Of a stretch of DNA of 64,000 nt, positions 52,830 through 61,417 are shown piece by piece. A program made the translations under genes and the position numbers. A model generated the notes under the pieces. The model was not told where the DNA came from and searched no databases. It was given only the letters and a program-made list of their open reading frames with translations. The DNA lies in contig NZ_WWNB01000006.1 in NCBI RefSeq assembly GCF_012062845.1, forward strand, positions 62,001 through 126,000, written 5' to 3'. Position 1 is the stretch's first letter; each line of letters starts with the position of its first letter. This stretch comes from Halomonas salinarum (GTDB lineage Bacteria > Pseudomonadota > Gammaproteobacteria > Pseudomonadales > Halomonadaceae).

Positions 52830-52921
52830 GGGCGTGATCTGGTCTCGAGTGCAGAGAATTGACTCATCGTACCATCGCCGACCATGACTGTGGACAAGGC
52901 CACGGGTACAATCACCCGACC

Positions 52922-53557
52922 ATGAAACGACGTAGCCCCTCTTCATCCCGTTCCAGCCGCCAGGGCAAGACCCAGGGTAGCCAAGGCACCGGCCGCCGGG
53001 ACGCCGGCCGCCTGCGGATCATCGGTGGCGACTATCGCCGCCGCCAGCTTCCGGTACTCGACCACCCTGGCCTGCGCCCGACGCCCGACCGGGTTCGCGA
53101 AACCCTGTTCAACTGGCTGTCCGTCGCCACCAATGGCGCACGCGTACTGGATCTGTATGCCGGCACCGGCGCACTGGGTCTCGAGGCACTGTCACGAGGC
53201 GCCCGGGAGGCGCTGTTCGTTGAACAGAGCGCCCCGGTTGCCCGGGCACTGGACGCCAATATTGCCACGCTGGGCGCCAACGGCCGCGTCATTTCAGCCA
53301 CCGCCGAGGCATTTCTCGACGACATGTTGAACACCGCTGCAGCGCCCTTCGATCTGGTCTTTCTGGACCCGCCCTTTCGCCTGGGCCTCGCCGAGCAGAG
53401 CTGTCGCCGGCTTGCCGATGGCGGCCTGCTGGCCGCCGGCGCCTGGGTTTATCTGGAAGTCGAGACAGAGCTCACCCCCTGCGTACCCGAGGACTGGATG
53501 CTGCATCGGGAAGTGCGTGCCGGCGACAGCAGCGGGCGGCTCTACCGTCTGCCCTAG
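52922..53557 (+). CDS. rsmD: 16S rRNA (guanine966-N2)-methyltransferase
   Basis: 211 aa. RIIGGDYRRRQLPVLD, GLRPTPDRVRETLFNWL, LDLYAGTGALGLEALSRGA and DLVFLDPPF are diagnostic. A 30-residue basic Ser/Gln tail precedes the core from the start at 52922. It is divergent from ftsY, as in E. coli and Pseudomonas. Confidence 0.95.
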   Translation: MKRRSPSSSRSSRQGKTQGSQGTGRRDAGRLRIIGGDYRRRQLPVLDHPGLRPTPDRVRETLFNWLSVATNGARVLDLYAGTGALGLEALSRGAREALFVEQSAPVARALDANIATLGANGRVISATAEAFLDDMLNTAAAPFDLVFLDPPFRLGLAEQSCRRLADGGLLAAGAWVYLEVETELTPCVPEDWMLHREVRAGDSSGRLYRLP

Positions 53558-53650
53558 ACGACGCTTGCCGAGCCGCGCCACCCGTCGTACGCTGCGCCCT
53601 GACCACCACCCGTCTGCCAGTGAAGGCAGACTGTCATCAGGAGAAACAGG

Positions 53651-53860
53651 ATGAGCATCGAACTCTTCAATCAGCTCGAGCAGCAAGTCAACAATGCCGT
53701 CGAAGCGATCGAAATGCTGAAGATGGAAGCCGAGGAGCTGCGCGAGGAGAATGCCCGCCTCAAGCAGGAACACGATGAGTGGGAGCAGCGCCTGAGCGGG
53801 CTGGTAACCAAGTTCCAGGCCCTGGAGACCGGTGACAGCAGCGATACCGACGCGTCCTGA
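53651..53860 (+). CDS. zapB: cell division protein ZapB
   Basis: 69 aa, a nearly continuous coiled coil (MSIELFNQLEQQVNNAVEAIEMLKMEAEELREENARL...). It matches ZapB, which bundles with ZapA-FtsZ and links the Z ring to MatP. A good hairpin follows. Another small coiled-coil protein cannot be fully excluded, but length and N-terminus fit. Confidence 0.82.
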   Translation: MSIELFNQLEQQVNNAVEAIEMLKMEAEELREENARLKQEHDEWEQRLSGLVTKFQALETGDSSDTDAS

Positions 53861-53872
53861 TCGCACGCGATT

Positions 53873-53909
53873 TCAAGCCAGGCGTCACATTAGTGGCGCC
53901 TGGGCTTGA
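53873..53909 (+). terminator. hairpin after zapB
   Basis: The arms tcaagcc.ggcg.cac and gtg.cgcc.ggcttga form an interrupted stem with a short loop, 12 bp after the zapB stop. No T run follows. Confidence 0.55.
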
Positions 53910-54018
53910 GATATCGGCAGTGCCACGAGGCGCCTTGCCACGGTTCAGCATTGTTTAGAGACATAGATTCAGCAACATCTCGTAAGCGGCACGTACCGAG
54001 ATAACGCCTGCACGCTAC

Positions 54019-54492
54019 CTAGAGCGTTAGCGCCATCAGTAACGCATCCTCACGTGGCGCCGATACCGCTAGCGCAGGGTAATAGCCGCGCCGCCGCCCT
54101 TCTGCTACGAAACCAAGCCCCCGATAGAGCGCCAGTGCCGGCGCGTTGCTTTCGCGCACCTCAAGCAACAGCCGCTCGCTCCCCCAATGGCTCGCCGTCG
54201 CGATCAGCCGCTCGAGTAGTGCCCGCGCCACGCCCTGGCGTCTTGCCGAGGCAGCCACGGTAATCGCCTGCAGCTCGGCCTCGAACGGCAAGCGAGCAAG
54301 CACGGCGAAGCCGACAAGCGAGCCAGCTTCACCGTCAGGGCGTTGCATGCCTACGACCTCATGGTCGTCGGCCTCGAGCGCTTTGGCGAGTTGATCCACC
54401 GACCAGGGGTGAGGCTGACCGGCCTCTTCCACCGATACAACGGCGTCATGCCAGTCGGGCGTCAGCACGACCACCTGTGACATAGCGCTCAT
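54019..54492 (-). CDS. rimI: ribosomal protein S18-alanine N-acetyltransferase
   Basis: 157 aa GNAT acetyltransferase. The acetyl-CoA loop is ARRQGVARALLERLI and the C-terminal strand shows NAPALALYRGLGFVAEGRRRGYY. It acetylates the N-terminus of S18. It overlaps the upstream gene by 4 bp (ATGA). A second in-frame ATG at 54483 is also possible. Confidence 0.94.
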   Translation of the reverse strand: MSAMSQVVVLTPDWHDAVVSVEEAGQPHPWSVDQLAKALEADDHEVVGMQRPDGEAGSLVGFAVLARLPFEAELQAITVAASARRQGVARALLERLIATASHWGSERLLLEVRESNAPALALYRGLGFVAEGRRRGYYPALAVSAPREDALLMALTL

Positions 54493-55586
54493 GGCACACT
54501 CACGCCGTCATCACCGGGCACATCATCGCGTGCCCCGTCCTTAAGCGCCCCACTCTGCCAAGCCTCACCCCAGTGGCGCAGCGACGGCCAAAGGTCGCGC
54601 TTGGCCGCGGCATCGGCTGCCAGGACCTCCAATGACGGCCCTTGCCAGGCGGGAATATCCAGCAGGGGGCAGATCCCATCTTCGATAGCCAGCACCCGGG
54701 AAAGCGTCGTATCTTCGCCGAACACCAGCAGCCGCTCGGGCTGCCAGCCCTGACGACGGCGGCCATCGATAAAGGCACGCAGGCCATCGCGCGCCTCCTC
54801 CAGGGGAGCCGAGACCGGCAGTTCGTCCATCATCGGCCAGCGGAAGTGCTGAAACGCCGGCATCTCGGCCGGCCGGATGCCGGCGGCGCGCAGCAGGTTA
54901 GCCAGCAGACGCCGTGGCATCTCGCCCGGGGGCGACGCGGAAGGCAGCACCAATAACCAACGACCCTCGAGGGCAGCGACCTGCAGCGAGAAACGCAGCG
55001 CCTCGCCGGGGGGCGATGCATGCCCCTCGCCGTAGATGGCCTTCGTCGCTGTGGCGGATGCATCGGCCTGGGGTTCTTGTGGCAAGCGCTCTTGCGTCTG
55101 CCCTTCATGAGGCTTGGCGTCCTGGAACGTACGTTCGTGAGACTTCCCTTCTTGGGGCTTAGCGTTCTGCCCCTGAGCCTCGTGAGGCGACCGCTCTTGA
55201 GCGGACGAGGCTTGCGCCTCTGGATCCTCTCCCCTCAGCAGCGCCCGCACCCGGCCAACGCCCTTTCCAGAAGGCTTGTCTGCCTGTCTATCAGCCCCTC
55301 TAGCAGGCCCTCTGTCAGCCCCTCTATCGGCGGCGTCTTGAGAAGCGCCTGAATCGGCAGGCCGCGCGTCCTGTCGCCCGTTGACCCCGGTCGAGGGCGA
55401 AGGGCGAGATTCAGCCACGTCTTCCATCAGGGCCTGTAATCGCGCGGCCGGAGCCTTGGCCGCAGGCGCCGCCGGCTCTTCCCAGGCACAGACCTCGGTA
55501 GCCGCGGCATTGGGCAGGCGATAGCGCCCGACCCAGGCGGTCAGGCCCATCGCCTCAAGATACTGCAGGCGCTGCGGTTCGTTCAC
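54489..55586 (-). CDS. candidate HolD-like (DNA polymerase III psi) protein with repetitive insert
   Basis: 365 aa from a GTG start that overlaps the bolA stop as GTGA; it overlaps rimI by 4 bp. The N-terminal 20 residues (RLQYLEAMGLTAWVGRYRLP) resemble the clamp-loader-binding peptide of E. coli psi (LQQLGITQWSLRRP), and GRWLLVLPSASPPGEMPRRLLANLLRAAG resembles its first strand-helix unit. E. coli holD is directly upstream of rimI, as here. Residues about 40-185 are low-complexity with repeated AKP.E/HE.Q elements. Psi is normally about 137 aa. The assignment is inference; the gene itself is well supported. Confidence 0.55.
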   Translation of the reverse strand: MNEPQRLQYLEAMGLTAWVGRYRLPNAAATEVCAWEEPAAPAAKAPAARLQALMEDVAESRPSPSTGVNGRQDARPADSGASQDAADRGADRGPARGADRQADKPSGKGVGRVRALLRGEDPEAQASSAQERSPHEAQGQNAKPQEGKSHERTFQDAKPHEGQTQERLPQEPQADASATATKAIYGEGHASPPGEALRFSLQVAALEGRWLLVLPSASPPGEMPRRLLANLLRAAGIRPAEMPAFQHFRWPMMDELPVSAPLEEARDGLRAFIDGRRRQGWQPERLLVFGEDTTLSRVLAIEDGICPLLDIPAWQGPSLEVLAADAAAKRDLWPSLRHWGEAWQSGALKDGARDDVPGDDGVSVP

Positions 55587-55894
55587 GAGCGGCCGCCACC
55601 CCGGCAGTTAGGCGAGTCCGGACGCGCCTCTCCACGGACCTGCCACTCATCGGGCGTATAGAGGTGCAACGCCAGGGCATGCACCGGACCTGCCAGCTCG
55701 TCGGCCAGCAGCGCATACACCTTCTGGTGGCGCTTGACCGGCATCAGGCCGGCAAAATGCTCGGACACCAGCGTGACCTTGAAGTGAGTCTCGGAATTGG
55801 CTGGCACATTGTGCATATGACTCTCGTTCTCGACCGTCACATGGGACGGCTCAAGAGTTTCCAGCGTGTCTTCGATGCGCGCCTGAACGCTCAT
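55583..55894 (-). CDS. bolA: BolA family protein
   Basis: 103 aa from 55894. The fold shows ARIEDTLETLEPSHVTVENESHMHNVPANSETHFKVTLVSEHF and HQKVYALLADEL, the BolA domain with its invariant histidine region. BolA proteins bind monothiol glutaredoxins and Fe-S clusters; E. coli BolA also affects morphology genes. It heads the tight bolA / HolD-like / rimI group. Which of the BolA subtypes it is cannot be told by eye. Confidence 0.88.
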   Translation of the reverse strand: MSVQARIEDTLETLEPSHVTVENESHMHNVPANSETHFKVTLVSEHFAGLMPVKRHQKVYALLADELAGPVHALALHLYTPDEWQVRGEARPDSPNCRGGGRS

Positions 55895-55945
55895 GACGGG
55901 GCCTCGCACTGATGGGTGGGAAAATGAAAACACCATTGTACTCGC

Positions 55946-56217
55946 CTAATCGGGCCGCGGCGATGCGGCCTGTAACGGTTCGGCCGCCAACGGAATACGG
56001 CGCTGGCTGACCGCAAGCGACAGCGCACAGGCCAGGCAGGCGAGGCCAACGAGCAGGATGGCAAGCCCCAGTGTCGACAAGACGGCAGGGCGATATTGAT
56101 CATGGTGGCATCGATGACCGCCATGCTGGTGCCGGTAATCAGCGCCAGCACCGCCAGTCGTCGCTCGCGACCAGGAAGGCCGTCGTCCTCGGGGCGGGTT
56201 TCGAACAATCGACTCAT
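55946..56217 (-). pseudogene. MFS drug/H+ antiporter remnant with large internal deletion
   Basis: Starting at 56217 the frame reads MSRLFETRPEDDGLPGRERR then LAVLALITGTSMAVIDATMINIALP, the N-terminus and first membrane helix of a DHA2-type major facilitator transporter. About 45 codons in, the frame changes: from about 56090 the +1 frame reads LSTLGLAILLVGLACLACALSLAVSQRR and ends at a TAG (55948-55946), which looks like the last helix and tail of the same kind of protein. Roughly 400 residues are missing, so the product cannot be functional. Confidence 0.8.
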
Positions 56218-56283
56218 AAACTACTGGCCGGGCAGGCGAGATGAGGCTGGCCAGGACACGCTGCGCCGCCGCATGGGGCCAAC

Positions 56284-56307
56284 ATGAAAAAACCGGCCGC
56301 AGCCGGT
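56284..56307 (-). terminator. intrinsic terminator
   Basis: Arms accggc / gccggt with a 4-nt loop; on the minus strand six T residues follow. It ends the gene at 56380-56766. Confidence 0.8.
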
Positions 56308-56379
56308 CTTTTCCGAGACGAGAAGCTAGAGATCAGGCCTCGCCGGACGTACCCGCTATCGCGGCCTGGTCATCGCCGG

Positions 56380-56766
56380 CTAGTCCTGCTCGTGCTCGAG
56401 CAGCAGTTCGTCATCGATCTCGGCGACTTCAAGCGGAGCCTCGTCATCAAGGTCGACCGCCAGGTAGCTGTGCTCGACGCGCACGAAGCGCTGGAACAGC
56501 GCCCAGTCGAGGGACTCGGGCCACTGGCGTCGATCCTCTTCCCAGGCCTGTAGCTCGGACTCAAGGATTTCCAGATAGCGTTCACGCACGAAGCCTTCGA
56601 GGGCCTCCGGTGAGTCCATCTCGGGAATCAGGTAGACGGTATTCTCGCGATCGACGTCCTCAAGGGTCAGGTCATCGTCGCCCACCGTGGGTTCCAGCGA
56701 GTTGATCCAGTCCACGAACAGCTGGGTCGGCTTGACGCTCAGAGCGGAGCGGTTGAGCAGTTTCAT
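56380..56766 (-). CDS. acidic protein of unknown function (pseudomonad-type family)
   Basis: 128 aa from 56766 (MKLLNRSALSVKPTQLFVDWINSLEP), with GAGGAG upstream. No catalytic motif, signal peptide or membrane segment. Conserved-looking elements are NTVYLIPEMDSPEALEGFVRERYLEILESELQAWEEDRRQWP; the C-terminal 25 residues are almost all acidic or hydrophobic. From memory, proteins with this start occur widely in Pseudomonas without a known role. It has its own terminator, so it is probably monocistronic. Confidence 0.75.
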   Translation of the reverse strand: MKLLNRSALSVKPTQLFVDWINSLEPTVGDDDLTLEDVDRENTVYLIPEMDSPEALEGFVRERYLEILESELQAWEEDRRQWPESLDWALFQRFVRVEHSYLAVDLDDEAPLEVAEIDDELLLEHEQD

Positions 56767-56925
56767 TGGACTCTCCTCGACTTGCATGCCACGACGGCGA
56801 AACGACGACTATTATGGGTGCTGTGACCGCGCGTTACCAACAGTTCCCCGCCCTCTCGGCGAAATACACGCCGGAAAGCCGCCTCATCGGCAACGACAAA
56901 GGCGGCGAGCAAGGGTCAGCTCCCT

Positions 56926-58434
56926 TTAATCGACTTCCGGGCGCATCGCCGGGAACAGCAATACATCGCGGATCGACGGGCTATCGGTGAACAGCATCAC
57001 CAGCCGGTCGATGCCGATGCCTTCGCCGGCGGTCGGCGGCAGGCCGTACTCGAGCGCGCGCACATAGTCGGCGTCGTAGTACATGGCCTCGAGGTCGCCG
57101 GCTTCCTTCTCGGCCACCTGGGCCTTGAAGCGCTCGGCCTGATCCTCGGCGTCGTTGAGCTCCGAGAAGCCGTTGGCGATCTCGCGACCGCCGATGAAGA
57201 ACTCGAAGCGGTCGGTGACGAAGGGATCTTCGTCATTGCGACGCGCCAGCGGGCTGACCTCGGCCGGGTAGGCGGTGATGAAGGTCGGCTGCTCGAGTTT
57301 TTCCTCGGCGACTTCCTCGAATATCTCGGTGTGCAGCTTGCCGAGCCCCCAGCCTTCCTTGACCTCGATGCCGAGCCGCTTGGAAAGCGCACGGGCGGCC
57401 TCGAGGCTATCAAGCTCGGCATCCTGGATGCCCTCGCCGTGCTCGAGAATCGCCTGGCGCATGGTCAGGCGCTTGAACGGCTTGTCCAGCTCGAAGGTGG
57501 TGCCCTGGTACTCGACCGTGGTGGTGCCGAGCACTTCCTTGGCGGCATTGCGAATCATCTCCTCGGTCAGGTCGAGCAGATCGAGATAGTCCGCGTAGGC
57601 CCAATAGAACTCGAGCATGGTGAACTCGGGGTTGTGCCGGGTGGACAGCCCCTCGTTACGGAAGTTGCGATTGATCTCGAAGACCCGCTCGAAGCCACCG
57701 ACCACCAAACGCTTGAGGTACAGCTCCGGGGCGATGCGCAGGAACATGTCGATGTCCAGCGCATTGTGGTGGGTCTTGAAGGGCCGTGCCGTGGCGCCGC
57801 CGGGGATCGCCTGCAGCATCGGCGTCTCGACTTCCATGAAGCCGCGAGTCTCGAAGAAACGCCGGATCGAGGAGATCACGCCGGCCCGCACCTCGAAGGT
57901 ACGCCGCGAGTCCTGATTCATGATCAGGTCGACATAACGCTGACGGTAGCGCGCTTCCTGATCGGTAAGGCCGTGGAACTTGTCAGGCAGCGGGCGCAGG
58001 CTCTTGGTCAGGAGCCTGGCCTCGTCCATCTTGACGTACAGATCGCCCTTGCCGGACTTATGCACCGGGCCGCGACCGGCGACGATATCGCCGATGTCCC
58101 AGCCCTTGATGTCGTCGAGCACCTCTGCGGGCAGCCCTTTCTTGTCGACGTAGAGCTGGATCTGGGCAGATGAATCCTGGATGACGATAAAGGGACCGCG
58201 CTTGCGCATGATGCGCCCGGCCACGGCCGCCTGACGGTCCAGGGCCTCGAGCTCGGCCTTGTCCTTGTCGCCAAGCTCGGCGTCGAGCTCAAGGGCCAGG
58301 CTGTCGCGGCGGAAATCGTTGGGGAAGGCGCTTGAGCCAGTGCGCTGCGCAAGCTCGCGACGCTCGGCCAGCTTGGCACGGCGCTCGGCGATCAGATGAT
58401 TTTCATCGGGCGAAGTGGGATCTTGATGGGCCAT
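56926..58434 (-). CDS. lysS: lysyl-tRNA synthetase (class II)
   Basis: 502 aa. An OB-fold anticodon domain ([23 protein letters not shown]) is followed by class II motifs: [17 protein letters not shown] (1), [23 protein letters not shown] (2) and [22 protein letters not shown] (3). The start at 58434 ([22 protein letters not shown]) is standard; the open frame beyond it lies in the prfB-lysS gap. The prfB-lysS order is conserved. Confidence 0.98.
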   Translation of the reverse strand: MAHQDPTSPDENHLIAERRAKLAERRELAQRTGSSAFPNDFRRDSLALELDAELGDKDKAELEALDRQAAVAGRIMRKRGPFIVIQDSSAQIQLYVDKKGLPAEVLDDIKGWDIGDIVAGRGPVHKSGKGDLYVKMDEARLLTKSLRPLPDKFHGLTDQEARYRQRYVDLIMNQDSRRTFEVRAGVISSIRRFFETRGFMEVETPMLQAIPGGATARPFKTHHNALDIDMFLRIAPELYLKRLVVGGFERVFEINRNFRNEGLSTRHNPEFTMLEFYWAYADYLDLLDLTEEMIRNAAKEVLGTTTVEYQGTTFELDKPFKRLTMRQAILEHGEGIQDAELDSLEAARALSKRLGIEVKEGWGLGKLHTEIFEEVAEEKLEQPTFITAYPAEVSPLARRNDEDPFVTDRFEFFIGGREIANGFSELNDAEDQAERFKAQVAEKEAGDLEAMYYDADYVRALEYGLPPTAGEGIGIDRLVMLFTDSPSIRDVLLFPAMRPEVD

Positions 58435-58474
58435 TACGCTACCTGAAATGTGATGGGGCGACGGGTGTGTGAAA

Positions 58475-58495
58475 CGGGCAGCGTGGCGCTGCCCG
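58475..58495 (-). other. hairpin between prfB and lysS
   Basis: Nine-base perfect arms cgggcagcg / cgctgcccg with a 3-nt loop, immediately past the prfB stop, followed on the minus strand by TTTCAC. It may attenuate transcription into lysS or stabilise the prfB 3' end. Confidence 0.55.
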
Positions 58496-58501
58496 TGTCG
58501 C

Positions 58502-59600
58502 TCACAGCCCTTGCTTGAGACTGGCTTCGATGAACTGATCCAGGTCCCCGTCGAGGACCTTCTCGCAGTTGCTGGACTGTACGCCGGTGCGCAGGTCCTT
58601 GATCCGCTGGTCATCGAGGACATAGGAACGGATCTGACTGCCCCAGCCGATGTCGGCCTTGGCTTCCTCGGCCTGCTGCTTGGCCGCGTTGCGTTCCTGC
58701 ATCTCCCGTTCGTAGATCCGGGCCTTGAGCATCTTCATGGCCTGGTCACGGTTGGCATGCTGGCTGCGCTGGTTCTGGCAGGCCACCACGATGCCGGTCG
58801 GTTCGTGGGTGATACGCACGGCCGAATCGGTGGTGTTGACGTGCTGGCCACCGGCGCCGCTGGAGCGATAGGTATCGGTGCGCAGGTCCGAGGGGTTGAT
58901 GTCGACCTCGAAGCTGTCATCGATCTCGGGGGACACGAACACCGAGGCGAAGGACGTATGACGGCGGCCGCCGGAGTCGAAGGGACTCTTGCGCACCAGG
59001 CGATGCACGCCGGTCTCGGTGCGCAACCAGCCGAAGGCATGGTCGCCCTGAACGTGGATGGTCGCCGACTTGATGCCAGCCACGTCTCCCGCCGAAATTT
59101 CGATGATATCGGCCTTGAAGCCGTGATGCTCGACCCAGCGCAGATACATCCGCAGCAGGATGTTGCCCCAGTCCTGGGCCTCGGTGCCACCGGAGCCGGC
59201 CTGGATATCGAGATAGGCATTATTCTCGTCAAGATCACCGGAAAACATGCGCCGGAACTCGAGCTTGGCGAGGCTCGCCTGGAGTCCATCGAGCTCACGA
59301 CTGACCTCATCGACGGTGTCCTGATCCTCTTCCATCTCGGCCAGTTCGAGCAGATCACCATTATCGGCCAGGCCCTGTTCGAGGGTCTCGATCGTCTCGA
59401 CAACGGCTTCCAGCGACGCCCGCTCCTTGCCGAGCTTCTGGGCATAGTCCGGATCGCTCCAGACGCTGGGGTCCTCGAGTTCGCGGGTCACTTCCTCTAG
59501 CCGGTCTTTCTTCTCGGCATAGTCAAAGATACCCCCTCAGGACGTCTGTCCGTTCGGACAGGTCCTTGATCTGGGTATGAATCGGGTTGGTCTCTAGCAT
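58502..59600 (-). CDS. prfB: peptide chain release factor 2, with programmed +1 frameshift
   Basis: 365 aa after frameshifting, the same length as E. coli RF2. Zero-frame codons run from the ATG at 59600 to CTT (59528-59526), next to an in-frame TGA (59525-59523); the +1 frame continues from 59524 to 58502. The internal Shine-Dalgarno-like AGGGGG stands 3 nt before CTT-TGA-C, the classical autoregulatory site: low RF2 lets ribosomes shift. The SPF anticodon-mimic (RKSPFDSGG) and the GGQ motif ([15 protein letters not shown]) are intact. Confidence 0.97.
59522..59537 (-). promoter_or_regulatory. RF2 recoding signal
   Basis: On the minus strand AGGGGG-TAT-CTT-TGA-C gives the SD-like element, slippery CTT and TGA stop with the canonical 3-nt spacing. 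It is coding sequence with a regulatory role. Confidence 0.95.
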
Positions 59601-59635
59601 GAATTCGCTGCCTGAGTTCTCTAGCAAGTAAAGAT

Positions 59636-59659
59636 CCCGAGACGTCAAAACGTCTCGGG
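59636..59659 (-). other. hairpin in the prfB leader
   Basis: Ten-base perfect arms cccgagacgt / acgtctcggg with a 4-nt loop, 36 nt upstream of the prfB ATG. No T run follows on the minus strand, so it is more likely a leader structure than a terminator. Confidence 0.5.
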
Positions 59660-59729
59660 TGAAAAAGCGCCCCATTGTAGCGAACCCCGCGGCACCCGGC
59701 CATCCCGCTCGCAAGGAGCGCAACGCAAC

Positions 59730-59753
59730 GACCCCGGCCCATGGGCCGGGGTC
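59730..59753 (-). terminator. hairpin after fadL
   Basis: Eleven-base perfect arms gaccccggccc / gggccggggtc with a 2-base turn, about 35 bp past the fadL stop. The T tract is poor. Confidence 0.6.
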
Positions 59754-59786
59754 GCTGGGGTGAGGATCAGGCATTATCTCGTGTAA

Positions 59787-61133
59787 TCAGAAGCGGTAGT
59801 CCATCGACAGGGCAAAGACATTCGCCGACACATCGTATTCGCCGGACAGATTGCCCTTGCTTGCGTTTTCGTTGGTGGCCGTCGCCTCCTGGTCGATCTT
59901 GCCACCATCACCGAAGACGCGCATGTAGCCGGCGGTCACGCCGAGGTTCTCGGTTGCCTGGTAGGTCGCGCCCAGCGTTGCCCAGGTACGATCGGCGTCC
60001 GGTACCCGCGGTGTGCGGAACTCGGCACTCGGCACCGGTGTCTCGTCGTAGCCAAGACCGGTGCGCAGCAGCCACTTGTCGGTCAGCGCGTAGTTGGCGC
60101 CCACCGAGTAGGCCCAGGAATCCTCCCAATTCTCGGTAGTGGTGCTGTCGCCCCCACTATCAAATTCTACCTTCAGTTCCTCGAAGGAGCTCCAGTCGGT
60201 CCAGCTGGCATTGGCCATCAGGGCAAGCCTTGGGGTCAGCTGATGGAAGACACCGATATTGGCATTGGCGGGCGTCGAGATATCGGCCGTGCCGCCGCCG
60301 TCAACAATACGAGGATCGGACTCAGCCGCGACGGCTCCATCTGAATAAGGGGTAGTGCCTTCATAAGACACGCCGCCCTCGAGCTTAAGATCAATTTCAG
60401 AGCGGTAGCTAAGGCCCAGGCGCGTCTTGTCGGTGACCTGGAAGAGTGTGCCCAGGGTAAAGCCGTAGCCCCAATCATCCCCCGTGACGGTGCCAATAAC
60501 ATCATCCCCCCCTGGAGTTGCTCTAGGGTCACCCTTCAAGCGAGCAGCTGAGCCAAAGTCGACTGCATTGGAGATAGTCGCATCGCCATATTCGGCGATC
60601 AGGCCTGTCGCCACCGACCAGCGGTCATTGACGCGGAAGTTGATGGTGGGCTGGATATCGATGGTGGTGAGCTCGGTCTCGATGGCGTGATAGCGCCCGA
60701 TCCAGTCCTCGTCATACTTGGTCGCGAGCCCGTAGGGCGAGTAGATCGCCAGGCCCAGGTCGATACGCTCGCTGGCACGGGTCTTGACGGCGAAACTCGG
60801 CACCACCGCGCTCTCGCCGCCCTGACGGGAACCACCCCGATCATAGTTGGTTCCGGTGAGGCTAGTGGCTTCGGCATCCTTGAGTTCGAAGTTGGCATCG
60901 ATATAGGCGACCCCTACAGCCACCTGGTCGCCATCGATATTGCCGATGGCGGCCGGGTTATAGGCCATGAAGCTTACATCTTCCGCGCCGGCGGCGGCGT
61001 TCGACAGGGCGTTGGCCAGGGTCTTGGCGCTCTGTTCGCGCACCTGGAAGCCGGCGGCAAAGGCCTGGCTGGCCATCAGGCCGGCAGAGGCAAGGGCAAC
61101 GGCGATGGCGAGCTTGTTGGTCTTGTAATGCAT
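59787..61133 (-). CDS. FadL/TodX-family outer membrane transporter
   Basis: 448 aa. A signal peptide (to about residue 26, ASQAFA) is followed by the FadL N-terminal hatch sequence AGFQVREQSAKTLANALSNAAAGAEDVSFMAYNPAAI and a long beta-barrel ending in Phe (VFALSMDYRF). The family moves long-chain fatty acids or other hydrophobic compounds across the outer membrane; the exact substrate cannot be told. A 12-bp palindrome like a PsrA site lies about 100 bp upstream. Confidence 0.9.
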   Translation of the reverse strand: MHYKTNKLAIAVALASAGLMASQAFAAGFQVREQSAKTLANALSNAAAGAEDVSFMAYNPAAIGNIDGDQVAVGVAYIDANFELKDAEATSLTGTNYDRGGSRQGGESAVVPSFAVKTRASERIDLGLAIYSPYGLATKYDEDWIGRYHAIETELTTIDIQPTINFRVNDRWSVATGLIAEYGDATISNAVDFGSAARLKGDPRATPGGDDVIGTVTGDDWGYGFTLGTLFQVTDKTRLGLSYRSEIDLKLEGGVSYEGTTPYSDGAVAAESDPRIVDGGGTADISTPANANIGVFHQLTPRLALMANASWTDWSSFEELKVEFDSGGDSTTTENWEDSWAYSVGANYALTDKWLLRTGLGYDETPVPSAEFRTPRVPDADRTWATLGATYQATENLGVTAGYMRVFGDGGKIDQEATATNENASKGNLSGEYDVSANVFALSMDYRF

Positions 61134-61231
61134 CGTTTGGTGTCCTGTTTCAGGAAGGGCTGGCGTTCCTCACCCGCACCAGGCGAGCGGATACCTTCCT
61201 TTTGGCGGAAAACGTCGCCCGGATCAAGAAC

Positions 61232-61243
61232 AAACGATCGTTT
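61232..61243. promoter_or_regulatory. PsrA-like palindrome upstream of the FadL gene
   Basis: AAACGATCGTTT is a perfect 12-bp palindrome. With its flanks it reads CAAAC-N4-GTTTT, close to the pseudomonad PsrA operator form (G/C)AAAC-N2-4-GTTT(G/C). PsrA is a TetR-family fatty-acid sensor, so the position before a FadL gene is suggestive. Confidence 0.45.
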
Positions 61244-61349
61244 TAATGCCAAATTTGCTCATACTTTAGCATCAGGCATCCATTCTCTCTGAACTTTCAT
61301 AGACTTACTCAACCCACCTGCCGACGCTGGCGGCGGCGCCAAGCAGCGC

Positions 61350-61381
61350 TTGACCTTTGTGTAACCCAAAGGTTTTACACT
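61350..61381 (+). promoter_or_regulatory. MerR-type promoter/operator of the metal-efflux operon
   Basis: TTGACC (61350-61355) and TACACT (61376-61381) are separated by an over-long 20-bp spacer. The spacer region contains the dyad acctttg-N7-caaaggt (61353-61373). A stretched spacer with a central 7-7-7 dyad is the hallmark of promoters activated by MerR-family DNA distortion. Confidence 0.8.
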
Positions 61382-61417
61382 TGAAGCATCAAAGGCCGCG
61401 AGCGTCAGGAGAGACCC

